A stretch of DNA of 64,000 nt from Desulfovibrio sp. JC022 (GTDB lineage: Bacteria > Desulfobacterota > Desulfovibrionia > Desulfovibrionales > Desulfovibrionaceae), in assembly GCF_010470665.1 (NCBI RefSeq), contig NZ_VOPZ01000001.1, forward strand, positions 496,001-560,000, in the 5' to 3' direction. Below are positions 33,727 through 42,213 of this stretch, piece by piece. The translations under genes were made by a program, and so were the position numbers. The notes under the pieces were generated by a model. That model saw nothing but the letters and a program-made list of their open reading frames with translations, had not been told where the DNA came from and ran no database searches. The number at the start of each line of letters is the position of its first letter. Positions within the stretch are counted from its first letter, which is position 1.

Positions 33727-36228
33727 TCAGTTTTCTGGTAAAATAACAATCTGTACTTCGGGGATTTGTGATAATCTGTCCAAATCAAGGTTGGCACTCA
33801 GTTCCGCAGTGATAAAGATTGTCCCCTTGAATCCTGAAGATACCCGCGTCCATAGATCCGCAGGCGGGCAGTAATTGATTTTTCCGGGGCAGATTACCAG
33901 CAGGTTTTCTGTGGGCGGATTATCTTCCTTGCCCAGAACCATACAGGGATCAGTCATGATCAGGTCTTCCGAAAGCAGGCCGTGAATGGTTTCCACCAGT
34001 CTCTTTTCATCAATGGGCTTGATCAGAGCCGCGTCTCCCCCTGCTTGTTGACCTTCAGCCAGTGCGCTGATGACAAGTACAGGAATATGCCGTGTAGACG
34101 GGTCCTGACGCAGGACAGTAATGGCTTGCGCCCCGTCCATGACCGGCATTTTCAGGTCCATAGTGATTAATTGCGGCAGACGGGTTTTGGCTGTTTCCAC
34201 CGCTTCCTGCCCGTTGGTAACTGTTATGATTCTGTATCCTTCTTCTTCAAGTACCTGAGAAAGGAATTCATTCAGTGCCGGGTCGTCGTCCGCAACCATA
34301 ATCAGCGGGCTGTCGGAACTTCCGGGATGCACGGCATTTCTGGGTACTGCTTTTGCCACCGGAGTGGGAATCGGAGTACTTTCTTCAGGTGTGTCAATTG
34401 CCAGAGTGAAATGGAATGAGCTTCCTTCTCCTCGCTTACTGTCCACCCAGATGCGGCCTTTATGGTGGTCTACAATCTGTTTACAGATGGGCAGTCCAAG
34501 CCCGGTTCCCTTGGGTTTTCCAGTCAGGGTGTCACCGGCCTGCTTGAACCGTTCGAAGATTTTTTTCTGGTCATCAGGTGAAATTCCGCTACCGGTGTCA
34601 CTGACGCTGACCATGATTTCATCATCGTGGGATCGTGCCGTGCAGGTGATGTAGCCGGAGTCTGTGAATTTTACGGCATTGGAAATGAGGTTGACCAGCA
34701 CCTGCATGACTCTGTCCCGGTCACCGTACATGGTTGGGATGTCTTCATCCACGTCAATAACCATTTCGAGATCCTGTGCTTTCCATAGAGGAGTGGTCGT
34801 CTGGACCGAGGTTTCAATAACTTCTGAAATCTCAATGGGAACCTTTTTCCAGTCGATTTTGCCGGACTCCATTTTTGCGATATCCAGAACATCGTTAATC
34901 AATTCAGTCAGCCGCTGGCCTTCGGAAACAATGATACCGATATTGTCCTGCACCTGATTGATGGCCCGTTGGGTTTTTTTGTCCGGTGCTTCACAGACGG
35001 GGAAGACTGATTTTTCCAGTTTTTTCTTGATGATCTTTGCAAAGCCGAGAATCGATGTCATGGGCGTGCGTAGCTCATGGGAGACTGTGGAAATGAAGTC
35101 CGTCTTAAGGTTATCCACTTCCTTTTCATAAGTAATGTCACGCACCAGAATAACTGCCCCAAGGCAGACATTGCTGTCACCTGTCTCACCTGTTTTGTGG
35201 ATGGGGGTGGCTACAGCTTTGCCGGTTCTGCGTCCGGAAAGTTCAATTTCGGAAGAGTAGACTTCGTGTTCGCATCCTTTGACCAGCTCAAAAAGGGCAG
35301 TCATTTCATCAGGGAAAAATGCTTTGATATCTTTGTTTCGAACTTCATTTTCAGTAAAGCCGAAGAGATCCCCCAGAACCGGGTTGGTGACGGATATTTT
35401 GCCGCTGATATCAACAACCAGCAATCCGTCAGCAAGATTGTCCATAATTACTTCCATGTAAGTCAGGGTATCCTGTAACTCACTGGTGGCATTGCCCACC
35501 GCCCGTTCCAGACCTGAGATGAGGGTGGTCAATTCATCGGCCATGTTTTTCATGGTCCCGCCGAGCAACCCGATTTCATCATTGGATGTAATTTCGATTT
35601 CTGCGGTGAAGTCGTGGGCGGAAAGTTTTTTTGCATATTCAGTCAACTGATTGAGCGGCTCTGAAATTCTTTTGACCATCATATAGAGGATAAACACACT
35701 TCCCCAGAAGATGAAAAACATGACCACCTGTAATTTTGCAATGGCCGCCCAGACATATTTATTAATAATGCCTTTATCCATGCCCACATGAACATACCCG
35801 GCCATTCCGGCGAGGATGGGCTTGGTTATATCAATAACATCACCCATGCCGGGAACGTCCATTTCACGTATGGATACGGATTTGGGATGGATGCTTGTTC
35901 CACCCAGAATTTCCGGTACTTCCGGTACAAATGTGTGCGAAACAATGTCACCGTTTGAATCCTGCACGTAAACGTAGGCGGCTCCATCGCTGTCCTTAAA
36001 CTGATCTATCATGGACTGGATGGTTGAGGCATCTCTGTTGAGCAGGATTTCCACACTGGAGCTGGCTATACTGCTGGCAATGGCTTTGCCTTTGCTCACA
36101 TACTCATCCACCATATGGTTGTGCAGGGTGAGGGCCGAAACAAGGGACATGGAAGTGGAAATGACCCCGAAAAGAATGAAGTTCAGGAGCAGGGTTTTCT
36201 GGAATATTTTGGACATTCTCATTTTCAT
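33727..36228 (-). CDS. Hybrid sensor histidine kinase (HAMP-PAS-HisKA-HATPase-REC)
   Basis: About 833 residues; I start at the ATG (36228) overlapping the binding-protein stop by ATGA, with GAGG upstream. TM1 (about 8-30), periplasmic sensor (to about 160), TM2 (MFFIFWGSVFILYMMV near 175), HAMP, PAS near 265, HisKA with VSHELRTPMTSILGFAK, HATPase with NLISNAVKF, DTGSGIS and GTGLGLPI, then a receiver with D in ITMDLKMPVMDGAQA. A last 60 residues form a small extra region. Its upstream partner is a periplasmic binding protein, suggesting ligand-bound protein is sensed by the periplasmic domain. Confidence 0.93.
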   Translation of the reverse strand: MKMRMSKIFQKTLLLNFILFGVISTSMSLVSALTLHNHMVDEYVSKGKAIASSIASSSVEILLNRDASTIQSMIDQFKDSDGAAYVYVQDSNGDIVSHTFVPEVPEILGGTSIHPKSVSIREMDVPGMGDVIDITKPILAGMAGYVHVGMDKGIINKYVWAAIAKLQVVMFFIFWGSVFILYMMVKRISEPLNQLTEYAKKLSAHDFTAEIEITSNDEIGLLGGTMKNMADELTTLISGLERAVGNATSELQDTLTYMEVIMDNLADGLLVVDISGKISVTNPVLGDLFGFTENEVRNKDIKAFFPDEMTALFELVKGCEHEVYSSEIELSGRRTGKAVATPIHKTGETGDSNVCLGAVILVRDITYEKEVDNLKTDFISTVSHELRTPMTSILGFAKIIKKKLEKSVFPVCEAPDKKTQRAINQVQDNIGIIVSEGQRLTELINDVLDIAKMESGKIDWKKVPIEISEVIETSVQTTTPLWKAQDLEMVIDVDEDIPTMYGDRDRVMQVLVNLISNAVKFTDSGYITCTARSHDDEIMVSVSDTGSGISPDDQKKIFERFKQAGDTLTGKPKGTGLGLPICKQIVDHHKGRIWVDSKRGEGSSFHFTLAIDTPEESTPIPTPVAKAVPRNAVHPGSSDSPLIMVADDDPALNEFLSQVLEEEGYRIITVTNGQEAVETAKTRLPQLITMDLKMPVMDGAQAITVLRQDPSTRHIPVLVISALAEGQQAGGDAALIKPIDEKRLVETIHGLLSEDLIMTDPCMVLGKEDNPPTENLLVICPGKINYCPPADLWTRVSSGFKGTIFITAELSANLDLDRLSQIPEVQIVILPEN

Positions 36229-37463
36229 TTGTTCCACCTCTTCCAGTCCTTGAGAGGGACGAATTTTCCGTTCGAGACAGTTGTATAGTACACTTCGTCA
36301 AGTCCCTGATGCTTCCCGCGTCCGAAATTGACATCCGTACCTATACCGATATCCAGATTACGGATGGACAGGGTTGCGGCATAAATATTGCCCTGATACT
36401 GGGGCATGGAGACCTGTTCCAGAATCCGGGTCATGACTTTTGCGTTTAGGAATCCTTCAAAACTGATGAAACTGAATTTCTGGGGAGTGTATCCTTTGCC
36501 GAATCCTTCCGGTGCGGGCGGGTTTTCAGTCATGGCTTTACGGTATTCCTGCACGGCGGGCAGGCTGGTGTCTTCGTAGCTGGGCACTGTCTGGGAATTG
36601 ATCAGGTCGGTAGTGTAGTTTTTCCCTGTTGTTCGCCCTAGTCCGTCCAGCAGCTCCAGCATGTTCTCACTGCCCACAAAGGAGAGGTTGCAGATGGGGT
36701 CGCCTATTCCGGCATCCCGTGCATCACGGATGAAAGCCGCACAGGCTTCGTATGCCCCCACGGAAATTATTGCATCCGGTTTACCTTTTTTGATGATTTC
36801 CACCTGCTCATGCATGGAATCGCTGAATGAGGTCCCGCGTCTGTATGTGGCCTCTGCAACAATGTTCAGCCCTTTTTCACGCAGGGCCTTTCTGATTCCG
36901 TCCCATCCGCTTCTGCCGTATGCGTCAGCCTGATAGAATACGGCCACACGGTGACGCCCGGCCATATAAAGATTGTGAACCAGTCCCCATGTTTCCTGTC
37001 GGTAGGATGCCCGCAGGTTGAATACGTATTCTTCGTAAGGAAATTCTCTTTGCGGCTGGGCTCCGGTAAACGGGAAGAACAGATATTCCGGTTCTTTTGA
37101 ATTGAAATGTTTGATGACCGGAAGTACGCGGGTTACGGTAGGGGTGCCCACATAATTGAAAAGACAATCAACATGGTCTTTTTCCACCAGTTTGATTGTG
37201 TTGCGGATTGCCGGTTCGGGGTTGTAGCCGTCATCCATGAATTTGATGACAATCTTGCGTCCGTTGATTCCGCCTTTTGCGTTGATTTGATCAAAATATG
37301 CTTTTGATCCCCGGTAAAGTTCTATGCCCAGCCCCTTACTGGGGCCTGTGAATGCTGCGGACATTCCGAGTAGAAAAGGTTTTTGTTTCTCTGCGGCGGC
37401 TGAGGGGCATAACAGCAGGGAGGTGAGCAGGAGCAATGCCAGCGTGGATAAGGCTTTGTACAT
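36225..37463 (-). CDS. Periplasmic binding protein (branched-chain amino acid/urea type) paired with a kinase
   Basis: About 412 residues. The signal peptide is MYKALSTLALLLLTSLLLC-PSAAA; an ATG 12 codons upstream (37499) is an alternative. The mature part is a type-1 periplasmic binding fold (Peripla_BP_6): LGMSAAFTGPSKGLGIELYR, AKGGINGRKIVIKFMDDGY, and GKGYTPQKFSFISFEGFLNA near the end. Such proteins usually serve ABC importers, but no permease or ATPase is encoded here. The stop overlaps the hybrid kinase start, so it is probably the ligand receptor for that kinase, as LuxP is for LuxQ. Confidence 0.9.
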   Translation of the reverse strand: MYKALSTLALLLLTSLLLCPSAAAEKQKPFLLGMSAAFTGPSKGLGIELYRGSKAYFDQINAKGGINGRKIVIKFMDDGYNPEPAIRNTIKLVEKDHVDCLFNYVGTPTVTRVLPVIKHFNSKEPEYLFFPFTGAQPQREFPYEEYVFNLRASYRQETWGLVHNLYMAGRHRVAVFYQADAYGRSGWDGIRKALREKGLNIVAEATYRRGTSFSDSMHEQVEIIKKGKPDAIISVGAYEACAAFIRDARDAGIGDPICNLSFVGSENMLELLDGLGRTTGKNYTTDLINSQTVPSYEDTSLPAVQEYRKAMTENPPAPEGFGKGYTPQKFSFISFEGFLNAKVMTRILEQVSMPQYQGNIYAATLSIRNLDIGIGTDVNFGRGKHQGLDEVYYTTVSNGKFVPLKDWKRWNK

Positions 37464-37524
37464 ACCGGAAACCCCGGGGGTTTTACAGCCGTACCTCATA
37501 AAACAAGAGCTTGCAGGTCCGGCA

Positions 37525-39291
37525 TTAGTTCATGTGGTTACGAGATATTTTGCAGAATCTCGTTGATACCGGACGATCAATGTCAATTGATTCCGCCCCG
37601 GTTTCAATGTCAGAAATATTGTCAATAAACAGGTTTACCAGATCATGATCCAGTTTGCCTTCAGCTGCTTCCAGAGAGAGAATTTTCAAGGCCCTCTCTT
37701 TTGGGGTCGCGGGCTTGTAATGCCGTTCCTGAGTAATTGCATCGTAAATGTCTACAATGGCCAGAATTCTGCTCTGGATAAGAATATCATCAGCGCAAAG
37801 ACCTTCAGGGTATCCTGATCCGTCGAGTCTTTCATGGTGTTGCCCGATGATGGTTAAGAGTTGGGAGAGATCGTCCTGAAAGGGGATGTGTTCCAGTATG
37901 CGCCTGCTTTCTGCCGGGTGCCGTTCGATTTCCATACGTTCTTCCGAGGTCAGGTTGCCGCGGCGTACGGTTAAACATTCTCTTTCAGTGGGCTGGAGCA
38001 TGTGGATGGTAGATCCATTGACTTTGAATTTTACATCACTGATGTTGTTAACAAAGTCGAGGTCTTCTTGGTCCGGGCTCAGGGAACTGTTGATCTGTTT
38101 GATCCGTTTATAGTCATCTTCCCATTCATGCATGTGATGAATGCCGAAAAGCTTCAAGCGCATGCCGATTACGTCCACCATGGATTTCGGCAAACGGGTT
38201 TTTTTGGTCAGGACTTCTTCTTTAATGCCGATTTTTCCGATGTCGTGGAGAATGCCGGAATAAAAAATCTCCCGCAGCTGTTCATCAGAAAAATCTATGT
38301 TTCCGAATTTTGCGTCGTCCTGTGAAATTTGTCTGGCAAAGGATACCGCAAGATGGGCCACACGGTCGGAATGACCGGCGGTGAATGGGTCTCGGGCATC
38401 AATTGCTTCAGCCAGTGCCTTAAGCAGAGCGTCCATCATTACGCGGATGGATTCAAAATTGTAAGCATTGCTGATGGAAATCCCGGCTACAGAAGAAAGT
38501 GTGCTGACATGTTTAAGATGGGCGGCGTTGAATACATTTGTACCGCATGAAGTCAGCACCAGCACTCCCTCACATACATTGGGTGAGGGGATAGGCATTA
38601 TCAGCATGGATCGGATGTTGGCGGAAAGTTTGTTCTGGCAGCGTCTGTCTTTAGCCACATCGTTTATTATTTCGCCGCGCAGGCTGGAAATAACATCCTT
38701 GAAAAGGGAGCATTCCACAAGAGTTTGTGATTCTTCGGCGGAGAAATTGCCGAAGCTGTCAAAAATTCTGAATCCTTCTTCTTCCGGCAGGTAGACCGCG
38801 CCCATTTCCGCAGGCAGGGCCGAAGTTTTACACTCATTGGTCAGGGCGGTGATTACATCTTTGAGGCGCAGGGAGTTGTTCAGCTCAACAATTGAGCGGT
38901 GCAGCAATGCTAGTTCCCTGTATTTGGAAAGAGTTTCTTCGCCGATGAGCCTTCTGGCTGTTTCAGATTCAATGTAATTCGCTATGGAAAAGGAGGTGAA
39001 TTCTAAAACAGATTTGATGTGTTGTAGTTCAGGCTCGGAAAGATTGCCGCGATTAAGTATGAATGCCCCGAGGCAGAGATTGTCACCTGCGGGATTTTTA
39101 ACCGGGCTGAGAATTGTTTCTTCAAAGGAGTGGCGCACTGGCTGGGCACAAAAAATAGGGGTGCCGTCAATATAAACACAGAGTACCGAACCCTCGGGAA
39201 GTAGCGGAAGTGCCTTTTGCAGGAACGACTTCAGCTTTTTGGGTTTGATAATTTTTTTTAACCGGATTTCCGGATTCAGTCCTGCGTTCAT
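37525..39291 (-). CDS. HD-GYP cyclic-di-GMP phosphodiesterase with GAF-type sensor
   Basis: About 588 residues from the ATG at 39291. An N-terminal GAF-like region (about 30-280, possibly two domains) precedes a C-terminal HD-GYP domain: AGHSDRVAHLAVSFARQI, HDIGKIGIKEEVLTK, HHERLDGSGYPEG and DIYDAITQERHYKP. About 75 residues are inserted between HDIGKIGI and the helix that leads to HHERLDGSGYP, longer than usual. HD-GYP enzymes hydrolyse c-di-GMP; all metal ligands appear present. It lies downstream of a CheY-like gene and upstream of the binding protein/kinase pair on one strand. Confidence 0.92.
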   Translation of the reverse strand: MNAGLNPEIRLKKIIKPKKLKSFLQKALPLLPEGSVLCVYIDGTPIFCAQPVRHSFEETILSPVKNPAGDNLCLGAFILNRGNLSEPELQHIKSVLEFTSFSIANYIESETARRLIGEETLSKYRELALLHRSIVELNNSLRLKDVITALTNECKTSALPAEMGAVYLPEEEGFRIFDSFGNFSAEESQTLVECSLFKDVISSLRGEIINDVAKDRRCQNKLSANIRSMLIMPIPSPNVCEGVLVLTSCGTNVFNAAHLKHVSTLSSVAGISISNAYNFESIRVMMDALLKALAEAIDARDPFTAGHSDRVAHLAVSFARQISQDDAKFGNIDFSDEQLREIFYSGILHDIGKIGIKEEVLTKKTRLPKSMVDVIGMRLKLFGIHHMHEWEDDYKRIKQINSSLSPDQEDLDFVNNISDVKFKVNGSTIHMLQPTERECLTVRRGNLTSEERMEIERHPAESRRILEHIPFQDDLSQLLTIIGQHHERLDGSGYPEGLCADDILIQSRILAIVDIYDAITQERHYKPATPKERALKILSLEAAEGKLDHDLVNLFIDNISDIETGAESIDIDRPVSTRFCKISRNHMN

Positions 39292-39301
39292 GGCGTGGGA
39301 A

Positions 39302-39688
39302 TCAGTCCTCAATGTTCAGGATGGATTTTGCAACTTCAAGAATCTCGTCCGGGTCGAAAGGCTTGGTCATATACCGTTCCGCTCCCAGTTCAAGGCCGTG
39401 CTTGCGGTCAGCCTCTTGCCCCTTTGCGGTCAGCAGAATGATATTAACACCAGAAAGCTCCGGATCTTCTCGTACAGCCTGACAGACTTCGTAGCCGTTC
39501 ATATACGGCATCATAATATCCAGAAAAACAAGCTCCGGACGTTCTTCGCGAATACAGTCCAGCCCTTCCTCTCCGTTCTCGGCCGTCAGCAATTCAACTC
39601 CGTAGTCATCTTCCAGTTCTTCCAAAGTCTGTTCAAGAAGCATCCTGATGTGGACTTCGTCATCCACAACTAGAATCTTTCCGACCAT
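39302..39688 (-). CDS. Single-domain response regulator
   Basis: A 128-residue receiver with GGGAGG 4 nt before the ATG. D9/D10 acidic pair, phospho-acceptor D57 in VFLDIMMPYMNGYEV, Thr in ILLTAKGQE and Lys in YMTKPFDPDE. It is the first gene of the minus-strand signalling operon (CheY, HD-GYP, binding protein, hybrid kinase, SLOG protein) and may be the receiver for the hybrid kinase via the HPt protein. Confidence 0.92.
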   Translation of the reverse strand: MVGKILVVDDEVHIRMLLEQTLEELEDDYGVELLTAENGEEGLDCIREERPELVFLDIMMPYMNGYEVCQAVREDPELSGVNIILLTAKGQEADRKHGLELGAERYMTKPFDPDEILEVAKSILNIED

Positions 39689-39935
39689 GTGCCCTCCCTA
39701 TCTGTTGCCAAATTGCGACCATATTTACATATTGTGTTCAAAGTCTGCAAGGGTTAGTCTTAGGAAATTAAAAATTTATTCATTTATTGCTAATGTAGTA
39801 TATAATTACTGAGAAAGCAGGGGAATACTCACTCAATGCAGTGATGACGTTTTGTTTAAAATAATATATTTTGAATTGAGGCCTTCGTCAGTAATGGCGT
39901 GTTGATTCGATTATATATGTAACAGAATTGGTTAT

Positions 39936-41000
39936 ATGATACAGTCTAAAGTCGATTCGAGATTTCTGGGAACAATTCAGGATTCGTTCCACGGTCTGCC
40001 GCCCATGCCGGGGCCGGTAAAGAACTTTTTTATGTTTCTTGGAGCTGCTCTTTTGTTGCTCCTGATTGGGTATTGGTTAAAAAAGTACGGTGTAAAGAAA
40101 CTTATTTATGATTTACTGAAAAAAACACCTTTGGGAATTCACATCGGAGATGAGGAGAGCGAAGGTCGGGGAAAAGGTCTACCCAAGAATGTTGCCCGCA
40201 ATGGTGAGCCATGGAAGGTTTCAAGTGATCAGGACATACTTGATAAGTTGGTCATGAGCCGGAGTCAGGTGGATGTTCTTGTGGAGCGTTCCGGTCAGCG
40301 TTCACTTGCTGCTGTGGTTAATGCTGCCGGGGTGGAAAGTCTTGATGTGGTGGTGACTTTTAAGGATTTAGTCAGCGAAGGCCTTTTGATTCCCGGAACT
40401 CAGGTTAAATGTATTTTTCCAGAAATGGTGCGGGATAAGAAAAAGGTCAACGCCTTTGTGGGACTGGTGAAAAGCAAGTCTGAGGATAAGGGCATGGTTC
40501 TGACCCGCCGTTCTTCCTTTGGCTTCATCAAGCGCAGGGTCTTTGCCCGGCGCAAGGTTGCGGATCAGCGGTATATTAAGATTAAAATCTGGCGGCTTGA
40601 ATCCGAGGATTATGATGTGGATTTTATCTTGGATAACACTGAGCCGGATATCTTAATTGACAACCGCAAGTTCCATACTCCCAATGCGTCTGTTCCGCAG
40701 GTGTTGGATATCTCCAAGGGCGGAATTGCTTTAACCGGAACTTTCAGGGCTGGCGGGAATGTTATTTCACGCAATGACAAGGTTCTTTTATGTATGCTGA
40801 TTTACCAGCCTGCACGCAAGGCTTTTCAGCCTCACCTGATCTATGCTGAAGCACGGGCGGCCCGTTCCATGGGCAAGGGGATGACCCGGCTCAGTTTTCA
40901 GTTTATGCGCAGTCTGAAGATCCCTCCCCGTAAACGCAGTACCCTGTTCAAAGGGCAGGCGGTAATGGCTATGAGTCTGGCCAATCCTGAGAGAGAATAA
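39936..41000 (+). CDS. Membrane-anchored PilZ-like protein
   Basis: A 354-residue protein with one N-terminal membrane helix (NFFMFLGAALLLLLIGYWL, about 30-49) and a large cytoplasmic part. The C-terminal half resembles a PilZ/flagellar-brake fold: RRSSFGFIKRRVFARRKVADQR may hold the R-x3-R box, and VLDISKGGIALTG matches the PilZ D-x-S-x2-G motif. That would bind c-di-GMP made or removed by neighbours such as the HD-GYP protein. The PilZ match is by motif only. It is 7 nt upstream of a lipoprotein binding protein. Confidence 0.75.
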   Translation: MIQSKVDSRFLGTIQDSFHGLPPMPGPVKNFFMFLGAALLLLLIGYWLKKYGVKKLIYDLLKKTPLGIHIGDEESEGRGKGLPKNVARNGEPWKVSSDQDILDKLVMSRSQVDVLVERSGQRSLAAVVNAAGVESLDVVVTFKDLVSEGLLIPGTQVKCIFPEMVRDKKKVNAFVGLVKSKSEDKGMVLTRRSSFGFIKRRVFARRKVADQRYIKIKIWRLESEDYDVDFILDNTEPDILIDNRKFHTPNASVPQVLDISKGGIALTGTFRAGGNVISRNDKVLLCMLIYQPARKAFQPHLIYAEARAARSMGKGMTRLSFQFMRSLKIPPRKRSTLFKGQAVMAMSLANPERE

Positions 41001-41007
41001 GCAGTTT

Positions 41008-42213
41008 ATGAAAAAGATATTATTACTGGTCTTGTTTCTGGTTCTTGTTGCTTGCGAACGTTCGGTTTCAGTTGAAGTTGAAGAAAACGGCAACGCAGGA
41101 ATATACCCCGACAGGGTTGTCCTTGGGGCATCCCTCGCCCTTGAAGGGCATGCCAGCTATCTGGGAACCCAGACCATTCACGGTGCTCTTGCCTACCTGA
41201 AGCATATTAATGAACAGGGCGGGGTTCATGGACGGGAAGTGGAAGTTATTACTTATGATGATTCCTATGATCCACCCAAATGTCTGATCAATACCCAGAA
41301 GTTGATTATTGAGGATAATATTTTCGCCCTGTTCTGCTATGTGGGAACCCCTACTACGGTGGAGGTTCTGCCGCTGGTGGAGGATGCCCGCATCCCTCTG
41401 CTGGGTATGTTCACCGGGGCGGATGCATTGCGCAAGCCGTTTAACCGCTACGTGATAAATATCCGGCCTTCCTACTATCAGGAAACCCGTGAAGCTATGC
41501 GCCATATGGTTGAGGACCTTGGGATTACCAAAATTGCTGTTTTCTATCAGTATGATGCATTCGGTTTTGACGGACTCACCGGAACTGAGCTGGCTTTGAA
41601 AGAGTTTGATCTTGAGCCTGTGGCAAGGGGATCATATACCCGTGGTTCCTTAGATGTGAGTGAAGGTGTAGAGCGGATCAAGGATTCCGGGGCGCAGGCA
41701 GTATTTATGATCGGGACCAGTGCGCCGTGCATAAAGTTCATGAATCGTCTTGATGCGGAAGGGGTCAGTCCGGTTTATTATACAGTATCATTCATGGGAG
41801 CGCGTGAATTTGCCCGCAAGCTGAAGTCGAATAAGGAGCTGGTCATAATGTCGCAGGTGGTACCCCCGTTTGCGGACGACCGGGATCTTTCCAGTTCCGA
41901 AGCTGCCAGTTACATCAGGCTGCTCAAAAAATATTATCCCGACGATACCCCCAACCTTGTGGGGCTGGAAGGTTTTTTCAATGCCCGTATCCTCGTGGAA
42001 GGGTTGCAACGCAGCGGGCGTAATTTAAGCCGGGAAGTTTTTATCAGGGCCATTGAATCCATGAATAAATATGAAATTGCGCCGGGGATCACTGTTTCAT
42101 ACGGTGAACAAGATCATCAGGGCATGGATAAAGTTTATTTTACCCGTTTTAAAAACGGCAGGTTTGAGCTGATCAGGGACTGGGCCGACCTTAAGAAGGG
42201 GGCTTTGAAATGA
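41008..42213 (+). CDS. Lipoprotein periplasmic binding protein paired with a kinase
   Basis: A 401-residue lipoprotein (MKKILLLVLFLVLVAC, lipobox LVAC, Cys16) with the same type-1 periplasmic binding fold as the protein at 36225-37463: LGASLALEGHASYLGTQTIH, EQGGVHGREVEVITYDDSYD, NLVGLEGFFNARILVEGL. The two share block-by-block resemblance and look like paralogues. Again no ABC permease is encoded, and the stop overlaps a kinase start (ATGA). I infer a receptor role for that kinase. The ligand is probably a small amino acid or amide, not provable here. Confidence 0.9.
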   Translation: MKKILLLVLFLVLVACERSVSVEVEENGNAGIYPDRVVLGASLALEGHASYLGTQTIHGALAYLKHINEQGGVHGREVEVITYDDSYDPPKCLINTQKLIIEDNIFALFCYVGTPTTVEVLPLVEDARIPLLGMFTGADALRKPFNRYVINIRPSYYQETREAMRHMVEDLGITKIAVFYQYDAFGFDGLTGTELALKEFDLEPVARGSYTRGSLDVSEGVERIKDSGAQAVFMIGTSAPCIKFMNRLDAEGVSPVYYTVSFMGAREFARKLKSNKELVIMSQVVPPFADDRDLSSSEAASYIRLLKKYYPDDTPNLVGLEGFFNARILVEGLQRSGRNLSREVFIRAIESMNKYEIAPGITVSYGEQDHQGMDKVYFTRFKNGRFELIRDWADLKKGALK

